Shown: positions 26,988 through 36,347 of the stretch, one piece after another
Layout: every line of letters begins with the position of its first letter
How positions within the stretch are numbered: position 1 is the stretch's first letter
From: Rhodospirillaceae bacterium
GTDB taxonomy: Bacteria; Pseudomonadota; Alphaproteobacteria; UBA8366; Aestuariispiraceae
Direction: 5' to 3'
DNA length: 58,250 bases
Assembly: GCA_002709955.1 (NCBI GenBank)
Contig: PAQY01000006.1
Location: 79,821 to 138,070 of the forward strand
Notes under the pieces: generated by a model
Databases searched by the model: none
What the model was told of the DNA's origin: nothing
The model's input: the letters and a program-made list of their open reading frames with translations, nothing else
Position numbers and translations under genes: made by a program

Positions 26988-28583
26988 ATGAGAAACTTGG
27001 AACGGCCTGGCCGCTCGCCTGTTCATGCGCCTACCGGCATGGCATCGACCTCACACACATTGTCCACGCAAACGGCGGTTCAAATTCTGCAGGCCGGTGG
27101 GAACGCCATGGATGCGGCCATCGCGGCCTGTGCGGTGCAATGCGTTGTTGAGCCAGGCTCAACCGGTATTGGCGGGGATAACTTTTGTCTGTATGCGCCA
27201 ACTGGCAGCGCGGATATCACGGCTTTCAATGGTTCTGGCAAGGCGCCCAGCGGGGCGACGGTCGACTATTATCAGAAGCTGGGGATCACAAAAATTCAGC
27301 GCGACGTTCACGCGGTCACAGTTCCAGGCGCAGTTGATGCCTGGTGGCAGTTGCACCAGAAATTTGGTCATATGCCCTGGGCGGATTTACTGGCACCGGC
27401 CATTGGATATGCGCGGGATGGCTATCCTATTTCATCGCGGGTGCATCGTGACTTTGCAGTGGAAAAGGCGCTTTTGGCCGCAGAACCATCAATGGCGGAG
27501 ACATTTCTGGTCAATGGCGAAGTCCCTGCCGTTGGCAGCCGCCATTCACAGCCAAAGCTGGCCAAGACACTGCAACTGATCGCAGATCACGGGCGAGATG
27601 CTTTTTATACCGGTGAGGTTGCAGAGGATATCGTGACCTATCTGCAATCCAAGGGCGGTCTGCACACAATGGAGGATTTCGCCTCCGTTAAAGGTGATTT
27701 CGTCACGCCAATTTCAACGGATTTCCGGGGTCATAAGGTCTGGGAATGCCCGCCCAATGGCCAGGGCGTGATCGCGCTGTTGCTGTTGAATGTGATGGGG
27801 GGATGTGACGTCGATGCCGCAAAGGGACCGATCACCGCAGACCGTATCCATCAGGAAATTGAGGCGGGACGCCTGGCCTATACAGCCCGGAATCTTTATC
27901 TGGCGGATCCTGATTTCAGCCCGGTCCCGGTTGAGGAATTGCTGTCGGCTGACTATGCCGCATCTGTCCGCGCCGCGATTGATCCAAAGCGCGCAGCCGA
28001 TCCGACCACGGCTGTAGACCTGCCACGCCATAAGGATACGGTTTACATCACCGTCGTCGATAAGGACCGCAACTGCTGTAGCTTCATCAATACAGTGTTC
28101 TATGGATTTGGCAGCGGCCTGATGGCCCCCAATTCCGGCGTTTTGTTGCAGAACAGAGGAATGGGCTTCAGCTTGCAACCCGGCCATCCAAATGCGATTG
28201 CGCCGGGCAAGCGTCCCTTGCACACAATCATCCCAGCCATGCTGACCAAGGGGGATCGCGCCGTGATGTCGTTTGGTGTCATGGGGGGTGAGTATCAGGC
28301 CTTTGGTCATATGCAGTTCCTGACGCGGTATTTTGACTATGGCCTGGATATCCAGGAAGCGATGGACGCACCGCGCTTCATGCCTGATCCGTTCACGGGT
28401 GAGGTGGAAATGGAAGGGGCCGTGCCGCAGGATATTCAGGATGAATTGACTGCCCGCGGGCACAAACTGGTGCAGCCCCGTCGACCGGTTGGCGGGTCGC
28501 AGGCGATCTTCATTGATTGGGAACAGGATGTTCTGACCGCTGGATCAGATCCACGGAAAGATGGCAGTGCCATAGGATATTAA
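26988..28583 (+). CDS. Gamma-glutamyltransferase family protein
   Basis: 531 residues, Ntn-hydrolase fold. The N-terminal half has QTAVQILQAGGNAMDAAIAA and VEPGSTGIGGDNFCL. The small subunit begins at the conserved region DTVYITVVD, where Thr351 is the expected autocleavage/catalytic residue; the following TH of classic enzymes is VY here. GFGSGLMAPNSGVLLQNRGMGFS and later GVMGGEYQAFGHMQ complete the fold. No signal peptide is visible, so it is probably cytoplasmic, unlike periplasmic Ggt. The sequence fits the HpxW/acylase-like branch as well as glutathione hydrolase. Its stop is 3 bases before an MFS gene, suggesting import and hydrolysis of one substrate class. Confidence 0.82.
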   Translation: MRNLERPGRSPVHAPTGMASTSHTLSTQTAVQILQAGGNAMDAAIAACAVQCVVEPGSTGIGGDNFCLYAPTGSADITAFNGSGKAPSGATVDYYQKLGITKIQRDVHAVTVPGAVDAWWQLHQKFGHMPWADLLAPAIGYARDGYPISSRVHRDFAVEKALLAAEPSMAETFLVNGEVPAVGSRHSQPKLAKTLQLIADHGRDAFYTGEVAEDIVTYLQSKGGLHTMEDFASVKGDFVTPISTDFRGHKVWECPPNGQGVIALLLLNVMGGCDVDAAKGPITADRIHQEIEAGRLAYTARNLYLADPDFSPVPVEELLSADYAASVRAAIDPKRAADPTTAVDLPRHKDTVYITVVDKDRNCCSFINTVFYGFGSGLMAPNSGVLLQNRGMGFSLQPGHPNAIAPGKRPLHTIIPAMLTKGDRAVMSFGVMGGEYQAFGHMQFLTRYFDYGLDIQEAMDAPRFMPDPFTGEVEMEGAVPQDIQDELTARGHKLVQPRRPVGGSQAIFIDWEQDVLTAGSDPRKDGSAIGY

Positions 28584-28586
28584 GCC

Positions 28587-29831
28587 ATGTTGTTCCCAAA
28601 GGGTGACCCGACGATCCGCAACACGATGCTGTTATGCGCATCCCTAGCGGTCAGCAATACGGGTGCGGTTCTGATCATGACCGTAACGGCGCTGGCCGGT
28701 GCCTATTTGGCGCGGCCGGAGGTTATGTATTCACTGCCCCTGATCGGGACGTTTTCGGAACGGGCGCTCAGCACCCTGGCGCTGTCGATGCAATTCATTG
28801 GGACGATGATGGCGGCACCGCCTGCGGCCTTGCTGATGGCCCGCATCGGTCGGCGTGCTGGCTTTTCTGTAGGTCAGTTGATCGGTTTTGGCGCAGCGGG
28901 ATTGGCGACCTATGCCCTGTTTGACCAGAATTTCTGGTTGTTCGTGGTGGCTGGCTTTCTGATTGGTTTCCACAATGCGTTCTGGCAGCAATTCCGCTTT
29001 GCCGTTGCCGATACCGCATCGCCGGAATTTAAGCCCAAGGCAGTGTCCTATGTGATGATCGGGCCCTTGGTGGCTGGCATATTCGGTCCGGAGATTGCGA
29101 AACATACGCGAGATATCTTTGCGCCGGTCCTGTTTGCCGGGGCTTATATTTCAGTGGCGATGCTCGCCTTGATGGCTGTGGCGGTGTTACAGTTTATCCG
29201 CATCCCAACGCCCCCAAAGCGCAAAAAGGGCGATTCTACGGGGCGCAGTTTCAAGCAGTTGGCGCAGGATCCTAAATTTGTGATCGCAGTGCTGGCGGGG
29301 ATGGTGGGATATTCCAGCATGTCCTTCATGATGACTGCGACGCCGCTGGCGATGATTGATTGCGGCCATCTGTTTGACGATGCGGCCTTTGTCATACAGG
29401 GCCATGTCATTGCCATGTTTGCGCCCAGCTTCTTTACCGGCAGTTTGATCGCCAGATATTCTGCACCCCGGATCATACTGGTCGGGGCAGGGCTGTATCT
29501 GGGATCTGTTGTGATCAATATGACCGGCATTGATATGATTCAATTCTTCTCCTCCCTGGTTCTGGTGGGCGTGGGATGGAATTTCATGTTCGTTGGCGGC
29601 ACAACCATGCTGACCGAATTTGCCACGCCGGAAGAACGCGCAAAGGTTCAGGGGGTGAATGATCTGTTGGTCTTTGGTGCGGTGTCGATTGCCAGCTTCC
29701 TGTCTGGTGCCCTGCAACAGGCCTATGGCTGGGGCACGGTCGCGCTTAGCATTACAGGGCCGATCATCGTGGCAGCGGCCTGTGTGATTGTGCTGCAGGG
29801 ACGTATCAATCGCGCACAGCCTGCGGAATAG
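28587..29831 (+). CDS. Major facilitator superfamily transporter
   Basis: 414 residues, twelve hydrophobic helices. MFS features: the loop 2-3 motif LLMARIGRRAGF (the usual GxxxDRxGRR in degenerate form) and the long central cytoplasmic loop (residues about 206-225, KRKKGDSTGRSFKQ). Starts 3 bases after the gamma-glutamyltransferase gene, so the two form an operon. The substrate is unknown, but a gamma-glutamyl compound or other amide imported for the partner enzyme is a reasonable guess. No signature of a drug-efflux subfamily was recognised. Confidence 0.85.
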   Translation: MLFPKGDPTIRNTMLLCASLAVSNTGAVLIMTVTALAGAYLARPEVMYSLPLIGTFSERALSTLALSMQFIGTMMAAPPAALLMARIGRRAGFSVGQLIGFGAAGLATYALFDQNFWLFVVAGFLIGFHNAFWQQFRFAVADTASPEFKPKAVSYVMIGPLVAGIFGPEIAKHTRDIFAPVLFAGAYISVAMLALMAVAVLQFIRIPTPPKRKKGDSTGRSFKQLAQDPKFVIAVLAGMVGYSSMSFMMTATPLAMIDCGHLFDDAAFVIQGHVIAMFAPSFFTGSLIARYSAPRIILVGAGLYLGSVVINMTGIDMIQFFSSLVLVGVGWNFMFVGGTTMLTEFATPEERAKVQGVNDLLVFGAVSIASFLSGALQQAYGWGTVALSITGPIIVAAACVIVLQGRINRAQPAE

Positions 29832-29901
29832 GTCACACGATATCTTGCGTTCTGGGCTCCAGCGGATACACTATACTGTGATATCTGAGGAGACTTGAAG
29901 A

Positions 29902-32133
29902 ATGACAGACGACGCGCCCGCAGTGGCCTTGCGCCAGATACCGCTGGCCGATGCGTTAAGCGAACGCTATCTGGCCTATGCCATGTCCACAATTACGTCG
30001 CGGTCCTTGCCCGATGCGCGGGATGGGTTGAAGCCGGTGCATCGCAGGCTGTTATTTGCGATGCGCGAATTGAAGCTGAACCCCGAAAGCGGCTTTAAGA
30101 AATGCGCGCGTATCGTCGGGGATGTCATGGGTAAATATCACCCCCATGGCGACAGCTCGATCTATGAAGCCATGGTGCGTCTGGCGCAGGAATTTGCTGT
30201 GCGCTATCCCCTGGTCGATGGTCAGGGAAATTTCGGCAATGTCGATGGCGATAACCCAGCCGCCATGCGGTATACTGAGGCACGCCTGACCGAAACCGCC
30301 AATCGATTGCTGCAGGGCATAGATGACGATGCCGTTGATTTTCGCGGCACTTATGACGGGGAAGGGCGCGAGCCTGTCGTCTTGCCGTCCGCCTTTCCCA
30401 ATCTGCTGGCCAATGGTGCGGCGGGGATTGCGGTCGGGATGGCGACCTCTATTCCCCCCCATAATGTTGCAGAGCTTTGCGAGGCCCTGATCTATCTGAT
30501 CAAGACGCCCAATGCCTCTGTCGCAAAGCTGATGGATTTTATTCCGGGCCCCGATTTCCCAACCGGAGGAACCTTGGTTGAAAGCCGCGAGGCGATTGCG
30601 GAGGCCTATGGGACAGGACGGGGATCCTTCCGCATTCGTGCGCGCTGGGAAGTGGAGCAGTTGAAGGGCGGAACCTGGCAGATTGTTGTCACGGAAATTC
30701 CCTATCAGGTACAGAAATCGCGCTTGATTGAGCGCATCGCGGAACTGATCCAGGAGCGGAAAATCGCCATTCTGGGCGATGTCATGGATGAATCTGCGGA
30801 AGATGTGCGCATCGTGATTGAGCCGAAATCGCGCAATGTCGATCCTGAAATGCTGATGGAAAGTCTGTTTCGCTATACGGACCTGGAAACCCGTTTCAGC
30901 CTGAACATGAATGTTCTGACCGAGGGAGGTCGGGTTCCAAAAGTGGTAAATCTGAGAGAGGCGCTGCAAGCCTTTTTGGATCACCGCCACGATGTGTTGA
31001 TCCGACGCTCAGAACACCGCAAAGCCCAGATCGAGCGGCGATTGGAAATCTTGAAGGGCTATCTGATCTGTTACCTCAACCTGGATGAAGTCATTCGCAT
31101 CATTCGAGAGGAAGATCACCCCAAACAGGTGATGATGGATACATTCAGCCTGTCGGATTTACAGGCGGAATCGATCCTGAACATGCGCTTGCGCAGCTTG
31201 CGCCGGTTGGAAGAGTTTGAAATCAAGAAAGAATACGACGGCCTGGAAGCGGAACTGTCTGGGATCGTCGCGCTGTTGGCTGATGGGGAGATGCGCTGGA
31301 AGCATATCGCCGATGAAATGCGCGATCTGAAGAAAGCCTATGGCCCCACAACGCTGTTGGGCCGTCGCCGGACGGAAATGGGATCTGTGCCGACCGCCGT
31401 TATTGTTCCCCTGGAGGCGATGATAGAGAAAGAGCCGGTCACCATCGTCTGTTCTGCAAAGGGCTGGATCCGGGCGTTAAAGGGTCATTTGGCCTCTGAC
31501 GCGGAGATCAAGTACAAGGAAGATGATGGACCGCGTTTTGTTATCCCGGCCCAGACCACGGATAAGGTCCTGATTTTTGGAACCAATGGTCGGTTTTACA
31601 CGATCGGGGCGGATAAATTGCCCGGTGGGCGGGGCAATGGGGAGCCGCTGCGCCTGATGATCGACCTGCCCAATGACCATGAAATCGTCAGCCTTATGGT
31701 GCATCAGGCGGATCGAAAACTATTGGTCGCCTCAACGGATGGGCGGGGCTTTATGATTCCAGAAAATGATGTCCTGGCGCAGACCCGCAATGGGAAACAA
31801 ATCCTGAATGTGTCGGGTAAAGTGGAGGCGATAGGATGTCGCATCATTGATCCTGGTCATGATACCGTCGCCGTTATTGGCAAGAATCGTAAATTGCTTG
31901 TCTTTGATATGGAAGAACTGCCTGAAATGGCGCGGGGTCGCGGTGTTATCCTACAGAAATACCGGGATGGCGGTTTAAGCGATATCAAAACCTTTGCCAA
32001 AGCCGAAGGCCTGACCTGGCAGATTGGCGACCGGACCCGCACGGAACATGATTTGAGCGGCTGGATCGGCAAGCGGGCTCAGGCCGGCCGGATGCCGCCA
32101 GCGGGCTTCCCACGCTCCAACAAGTTCAGCTAA
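29902..32133 (+). CDS. parC: DNA topoisomerase IV subunit A
   Basis: 743 residues. The A subunit cleaves and reseals DNA to decatenate chromosomes together with ParE. N-terminal breakage-reunion domain: [28 protein letters not shown], and the quinolone region [18 protein letters not shown] with the usual Ser and Glu. The active-site Tyr lies in [10 protein letters not shown]. The C-terminal part has the beta-pinwheel repeats ([20 protein letters not shown]). Length about 740 fits ParC rather than GyrA, which is longer and carries a GyrA box. The parE partner is not in the window. Confidence 0.95.
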   Translation: MTDDAPAVALRQIPLADALSERYLAYAMSTITSRSLPDARDGLKPVHRRLLFAMRELKLNPESGFKKCARIVGDVMGKYHPHGDSSIYEAMVRLAQEFAVRYPLVDGQGNFGNVDGDNPAAMRYTEARLTETANRLLQGIDDDAVDFRGTYDGEGREPVVLPSAFPNLLANGAAGIAVGMATSIPPHNVAELCEALIYLIKTPNASVAKLMDFIPGPDFPTGGTLVESREAIAEAYGTGRGSFRIRARWEVEQLKGGTWQIVVTEIPYQVQKSRLIERIAELIQERKIAILGDVMDESAEDVRIVIEPKSRNVDPEMLMESLFRYTDLETRFSLNMNVLTEGGRVPKVVNLREALQAFLDHRHDVLIRRSEHRKAQIERRLEILKGYLICYLNLDEVIRIIREEDHPKQVMMDTFSLSDLQAESILNMRLRSLRRLEEFEIKKEYDGLEAELSGIVALLADGEMRWKHIADEMRDLKKAYGPTTLLGRRRTEMGSVPTAVIVPLEAMIEKEPVTIVCSAKGWIRALKGHLASDAEIKYKEDDGPRFVIPAQTTDKVLIFGTNGRFYTIGADKLPGGRGNGEPLRLMIDLPNDHEIVSLMVHQADRKLLVASTDGRGFMIPENDVLAQTRNGKQILNVSGKVEAIGCRIIDPGHDTVAVIGKNRKLLVFDMEELPEMARGRGVILQKYRDGGLSDIKTFAKAEGLTWQIGDRTRTEHDLSGWIGKRAQAGRMPPAGFPRSNKFS

Positions 32134-32149
32134 GGGAATGGGGAATGTG

Positions 32150-32518
32150 ATGAAATTCTCTGTGCAGCACGCCAAAGACGGTGTTTTTGACGATAAGGGG
32201 CTGCGGTCGTTCTTTGAATATCGGGATTTGGGCATGGGGGAGGCGACCGGCGGCCAGTTTCATGCCCAGGTCATCCGTGCCCGGGAAGCGTGCACAGACG
32301 GCACCGGTGCCCATACACACAGCCTGGACTTCCAAATGGTCTATGTGCTGAAGGGGTGGGTGACCTTCTGGTACGAAGGGCAGGGTGAAGTGACCATGGA
32401 GGCGGGAGCCTGCGTGCACCAGCCGCCCGGCATTTGCCATGAATTGCTGCGCTGTAGCGATGATTGTGAGTTGCTGGAAATCGTCTCCCCTGCAGAATTC
32501 GGGACGCAACCCGCCTGA
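32150..32518 (+). CDS. Cupin-domain protein
   Basis: 122 residues from the ATG at 32150, which has GGGGAA 5 bases before it; an ATG four codons upstream overlaps the parC leader. Single small beta-barrel with the cupin motif GTGAHTHSLDFQMVYVLKG (metal His pair), then FWYEGQGEVTMEAGACVHQPPGICHELL. The second motif retains His. The reaction or ligand is unknown; such proteins bind small molecules or act as dioxygenases or isomerases. Only 17 bases separate it from parC, so it may be cotranscribed. Confidence 0.8.
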   Translation: MKFSVQHAKDGVFDDKGLRSFFEYRDLGMGEATGGQFHAQVIRAREACTDGTGAHTHSLDFQMVYVLKGWVTFWYEGQGEVTMEAGACVHQPPGICHELLRCSDDCELLEIVSPAEFGTQPA

Positions 32519-32615
32519 AATCAAGCTCTTTCGAGGTGATTTGCAAGCAGCGAAAATTCTGCTATCCATTTTGCTGAATTTTGACACAGTTTTGAAATGT
32601 GAGAAGGAAGTTAGA

Positions 32616-33233
32616 ATGTCCAATGCGATTGATACGCAGCCAACATTGGCTCAGACAGTATGGCAGGCCGATGGGGCCGCCCGCTGGATGCGCAATGTAA
32701 TCCTGGTTCTTGCCGGAACCGCAATTATGGCGATTTCTGCAAAAATTAACGTGCCAATGATGCCTGTTCCGATGACCATGCAAACCTTTGCCGTTCTGGC
32801 AATTGGCATGGCCTATGGCTGGCGTCTTGCCGGGGCCACCATGCTCGCCTATCTGGCCGAAGGGGCGGTGGGGCTGCCCGTTTTCGCCGGCGGTGGCGGA
32901 TTGGCCTATATGGCCGGACCCACTGGGGGCTATCTTGTTGGCTTCGTGTTTTCCGCCATCCTTGTTGGGTGGTTGGCAGAGCGCGGATGGGACCGTAATG
33001 CTTTCACCACCTTTGCCGCCAATGTCATTGGGACCGCTGTTATCTTTGGTCTGGGCTTCGTGTGGTTGACGCAGGTAATTGCCGTAGCAAAGGGCGTAAC
33101 AGTTTTTGACGCCATGCCAATCGCGCTGGCGTCTGGCGTGCTGCCATTCATTCTGGGGGGGATTGTGAAATCCGCTCTGGCCGCAGCCGTTCTGCCGCTT
33201 AGCTGGAAACTGCTGGGGAAGATGCGCGGATAA
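32616..33233 (+). CDS. bioY: Biotin transporter BioY
   Basis: 205 residues from the ATG at 32616 (GAAGGAAG upstream); a longer frame from 32439 is not supported. S-component of an ECF-type biotin transporter with six helices: KINVPMMPVPMTMQTFAVLAIG, YLAEGAVGLPVFAGGGGLAYMAGPTGGYLVGF (in parts: AVGLPVFAGGGGLA and GPTGGYLVGF). These motifs are diagnostic for BioY. No bioM/bioN energizer genes adjoin it, so it is a solitary BioY that either works alone at low efficiency or borrows a shared energizer. A strong terminator follows 28 bases downstream. Confidence 0.93.
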   Translation: MSNAIDTQPTLAQTVWQADGAARWMRNVILVLAGTAIMAISAKINVPMMPVPMTMQTFAVLAIGMAYGWRLAGATMLAYLAEGAVGLPVFAGGGGLAYMAGPTGGYLVGFVFSAILVGWLAERGWDRNAFTTFAANVIGTAVIFGLGFVWLTQVIAVAKGVTVFDAMPIALASGVLPFILGGIVKSALAAAVLPLSWKLLGKMRG

Positions 33234-33260
33234 CGCACTAAACCAATCAATGGCGTTGTT

Positions 33261-33294
33261 AAGGGCCGGACACATAGGTGTCCGGCCCTTTTCA
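33261..33294 (+). terminator. Rho-independent terminator after bioY
   Basis: A perfect 13-bp stem: AAGGGCCGGACAC (33261-33273) pairs with GTGTCCGGCCCTT (33278-33290) around the loop ATAG, followed by TTCATTT on the plus strand. It ends the parC-cupin-bioY transcription unit. Confidence 0.85.
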
Positions 33295-33484
33295 TTTGCC
33301 CGACCAGCCACGACAGTTTTCTGCTGCATCACGGATGCGATCTTCAATCCGCTGGATAGTCCGGCATTCCAAAAGCCTGATATTGTTAGTACCCCCCATC
33401 CATACTGGACATTGGATCCCCAGGCACGCTGCTAATCACGGGCTGGAATATCCTGGCAGAGGAAGAGGTGCGGCAGTGGGTCAT

Positions 33485-33550
33485 CCTGCTCGGCCCCCGC
33501 TATTCAGTAGCGTCGCAGCGATGAGCCTGAGGAAGGGCTCATAGAGCAGG
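33485..33550. repeat. Nested inverted-repeat cluster (three-way junction-like)
   Basis: Outer arms CCTGCTC (33485-33491) and GAGCAGG (33544-33550) enclose two hairpins, CGCTA/TAGCG (33498-33512) and ATGAGCC/GGCTCAT (33521-33542). The arrangement resembles, on a smaller scale, the element at 52456-52730. It may be a degenerate intergenic repeat. Single copy in this window. Confidence 0.35.
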
Positions 33551-33554
33551 GTCT

Positions 33555-33590
33555 ATAAAAAACAGAGAGGCCTGGCATTGCAGCCAGGCC
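33555..33590 (-). terminator. Terminator of the TRAP operon
   Basis: Read on the minus strand, GGCCTGGC and GCCAGGCC (8 bp, 33569-33576 and 33583-33590) form a stem with the loop TGCAAT, followed by TCTCTGTTTTTTAT. It lies 28 bases beyond the dctM stop and fits an intrinsic terminator for that strand. Confidence 0.75.
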
Positions 33591-33617
33591 CCCCAGTTTG
33601 TCAGATGCTGTTTCCCT

Positions 33618-36281
33618 TTAGAAATACAGCGATATATCCGTATGACCTGAATTACATTCCGTGACATACAGCGCGATATCACGGGGCAGGCGGTCCAGAA
33701 CACGAACCCCGATTGTATCGTGGATTGCGCGTTCATACGACTGAACGTCGGCCTGTAATGCCTCAGAGGCCTTTGTGCGCCACGCTATTTCTGCGTCTAA
33801 CAGGGTCAAGGCCTTAGATAGAGAGGCAAAGGCAGCTTCTTTGTCCGGAGTGTTGCTGGAGGCAATTGCGCGCCGCGCATCTGACAGCGCATTGCGGATA
33901 TCACCGGCACCGGCAACAGCCCCGATTTCGCTTTCAACCGCGCTAAAGCGTGCCTGCAACTCTTCTATGGAAGAATTGCGGATCACGTCTTCCAGATCAG
34001 CAACATCCTGACGCGCAGCCGCCAGATCATCTGATCCTTTGAGGGTGCTCAACAGGACTTTGACCGGCTCATACGCCCCATCAACGGTGCGGCGATACAC
34101 ACCATAGGCCCGTTTTTCTTCCGAAAGATACTTAGAGAAGACTTTCCGCGTTTCCGCCCAATCGCTTGGAATGGTTGCGGTCAATTCCTTCATTTCAGCT
34201 TCCAGGACTGCAATGCGGGCAGCAAGGCGTTCTTCCCGTTCCGGATCATCGGCGTTGCGCTTTAACCGGCCCAGGGTTTGTTTGTCTTCATCCAGTTCAG
34301 CTTTGTGATCGGCGATATCTTTCTGGATCACGCGCACTTGTTCCAACAAGGGCTTATAGGCGACAGCAGCTTCTTCTTTCGCATCTGTTGCGTCCCGTGC
34401 TGTTTTCAGCGCATCAAAGGACCCCATTGCCAGTGTGACGCTTTCAGCGACGTCATTTTGCAGGGCAGGCGGTAGGGTGGACAGGTCCCATTGCTGGGCC
34501 TGGGCAATCGCAGCCTTTATATCGTCGCCGCGTGTTTCGAATTCACCCCAGACATATTCCTGAATGCAGGCCTGCAAACGCGGATTGGCTGGCGGCGGGG
34601 CTGTTTCTGACAGCAAGGACACACGGGTTGGTAAATAGTTTACAAGGGCCGGATTCATGCCAACGATTACCAGCGCTAGCAATTGCAGGGAAATGAAGGG
34701 AACGACGCCCTTATACATCTGAATCGTTTTGACCGCTGGCGGGGCAACACCGCGCAGATAGAACAAGGCAAACCCGAAGGGCGGCGTTAAGAAGGAGGTC
34801 TGCATATTCAGACCAATCATCACGCCCAACCAGACCGCAGAAACGTTCGCTGAGGGATCAGCCAACAGGATCGGTGTCACAATCGGCACCACGACCACGG
34901 CAATTTCGATAAAATCCAGGAAGAACCCTAGGAAGAAGATCACCGCCATGACGATGATGAACTGCGTCCAGAACCCACCCGGCAGGCCGGTCAGGAATTC
35001 ACGCACCAGTTCTTCACCCCCGAAACCGCGGAAGGCAGCGGTCAGCATTGCCGCCCCCAGCAGAATGATGAAGACCAGGGATGTCGTCTTTGCCGTCTCC
35101 ATCAAGACGCCTTGTAGGGTGTTGTCGATGCGCATGGTGCGCGCGCCGCTCCACACAACGCCTGCCAGGAAGACGATGACCGCCAGAATGGCAAATCCCA
35201 TAACGATTTCGTCTTCGACCGTTTCGATGGCTTTGACGTTAATCGTATACAGCGATGTCAGGACCATAATGACCAAAACGGCGGCGCAGGTTATTGCGGC
35301 TGGCCAGAAGGCGCGACGATGCCCTTCATACAGACGATAGCCCGCCATCACCATGGCACCCACGGCACCAACAGCACCCGCCTGGTTGACAGTTGCGATA
35401 CCGGTGATGATCGACCCCAGCACAACGAAGATCAGCGCTAAGGGAGGGAACAGGGCCAGCACAACATTTATCGCGAATTTACGATCATAGGTGCCGGTAA
35501 ATGGAACCGGCGGCGCAACATCACGTTTGATGAAGGCAACGATCAGAATGAACAGCATGTAGACCGCGACCAGAACCAGCCCCGGCACCATTGCCCCCAT
35601 GAACATGTCCCCGGCACTGGTGGAGGTCACACCGAATTCGCTGGGCATGGAAAATTCGCCAGTTGCGGTTTTATAGGCAGCGGTGCGCAAGGCGCCCGCC
35701 TGGTCCACAGCATTTGACAACTGGTCAGCCAGAATGATCAGAACGATGGATGGCGGAATAATCTGACCCAGCGTACCCGACGCCGCAATTGTCCCGGTCG
35801 ATAACCAGTTCTGATAGTTATTCCGCATCATGGCGGGCAGGGAGATCATGCCCATCGCCACCACGGTCGCGCCCAGAATGCCAGTGGTCGCCGCCAACAG
35901 CGCGCCCACAAACACAACCGAAATCCCCAATCCACCGCGAACCGGACCAAACAATTGCGCCATGGTGATCAACAGGTCTTCTGCGATCTTGGACCGCTGA
36001 AGCATAATGCCCATGAACACGAAAAGCGGGATGGCTATCAATGTATCTCGATCAACATCCCAATAAACGCCCCGAAAGTTTGTGACCCCGGCGCTCAACC
36101 AATTGGATGCACCGCCTTGTGCGAAATAGGCATCAGGATTGCCTTCGATGAAATACCCGGCAGCGGCAGCGACACAGACGGTGATGATCGCAGACCCTGG
36201 AAGCGAGAAGGCAACGGGAAATCCAGACGCGAGAGTGCCAGCCATCAGCACGAGCAACATAACTAAAAAGAAGATTTCCAT
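33618..36281 (-). CDS. dctM: TRAP transporter large permease (DctM-like) with extra C-terminal domain
   Basis: 887 residues, against about 430-600 for usual DctM. Residues 1-555 form the membrane part with more than twelve helices and typical segments: FVFMGIMLQRSKIAEDLL, TGILGATVVAMGMISLPAM, GTLGQIIPPSIVLIILADQL, LGVMIGLNMQTSFLTPPFGFAL. It contains additional helices around 325-375 compared with short members. After residue 560 comes a 328-residue soluble tail, rich in Ala, Glu and Lys with coiled-coil character (ELDEDKQTLGRLKRNADD, LAARIAVLEAEMKELTA). The tail has no recognisable domain and may be periplasmic or cytoplasmic. It forms an operon with dctQ and dctP. Confidence 0.88.
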   Translation of the reverse strand: MEIFFLVMLLVLMAGTLASGFPVAFSLPGSAIITVCVAAAAGYFIEGNPDAYFAQGGASNWLSAGVTNFRGVYWDVDRDTLIAIPLFVFMGIMLQRSKIAEDLLITMAQLFGPVRGGLGISVVFVGALLAATTGILGATVVAMGMISLPAMMRNNYQNWLSTGTIAASGTLGQIIPPSIVLIILADQLSNAVDQAGALRTAAYKTATGEFSMPSEFGVTSTSAGDMFMGAMVPGLVLVAVYMLFILIVAFIKRDVAPPVPFTGTYDRKFAINVVLALFPPLALIFVVLGSIITGIATVNQAGAVGAVGAMVMAGYRLYEGHRRAFWPAAITCAAVLVIMVLTSLYTINVKAIETVEDEIVMGFAILAVIVFLAGVVWSGARTMRIDNTLQGVLMETAKTTSLVFIILLGAAMLTAAFRGFGGEELVREFLTGLPGGFWTQFIIVMAVIFFLGFFLDFIEIAVVVVPIVTPILLADPSANVSAVWLGVMIGLNMQTSFLTPPFGFALFYLRGVAPPAVKTIQMYKGVVPFISLQLLALVIVGMNPALVNYLPTRVSLLSETAPPPANPRLQACIQEYVWGEFETRGDDIKAAIAQAQQWDLSTLPPALQNDVAESVTLAMGSFDALKTARDATDAKEEAAVAYKPLLEQVRVIQKDIADHKAELDEDKQTLGRLKRNADDPEREERLAARIAVLEAEMKELTATIPSDWAETRKVFSKYLSEEKRAYGVYRRTVDGAYEPVKVLLSTLKGSDDLAAARQDVADLEDVIRNSSIEELQARFSAVESEIGAVAGAGDIRNALSDARRAIASSNTPDKEAAFASLSKALTLLDAEIAWRTKASEALQADVQSYERAIHDTIGVRVLDRLPRDIALYVTECNSGHTDISLYF

Positions 36282-36347
36282 AGCGCACAGTGTCCAAAGT
36301 TGATGTCTTCACAAATCGCCGAAGCAGCGACAGATAATGCTCAATTT

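Larger units (their letters stand above)
33234..33617. other. Noncoding region between bioY and the TRAP operon
   Basis: 384 bases without a credible gene. It holds a plus-strand terminator (33261-33294), a patch of nested inverted repeats (33485-33550) and a minus-strand terminator (33555-33590). The remainder (33295-33484) shows no recognisable element. Its base composition is not unusual. Confidence 0.6.

Noticed and set aside
32562-33347. 261-codon minus-strand frame over bioY
   Set aside because: Shadow of bioY and its terminator; Gln/His/Asn-rich composition with no motif.
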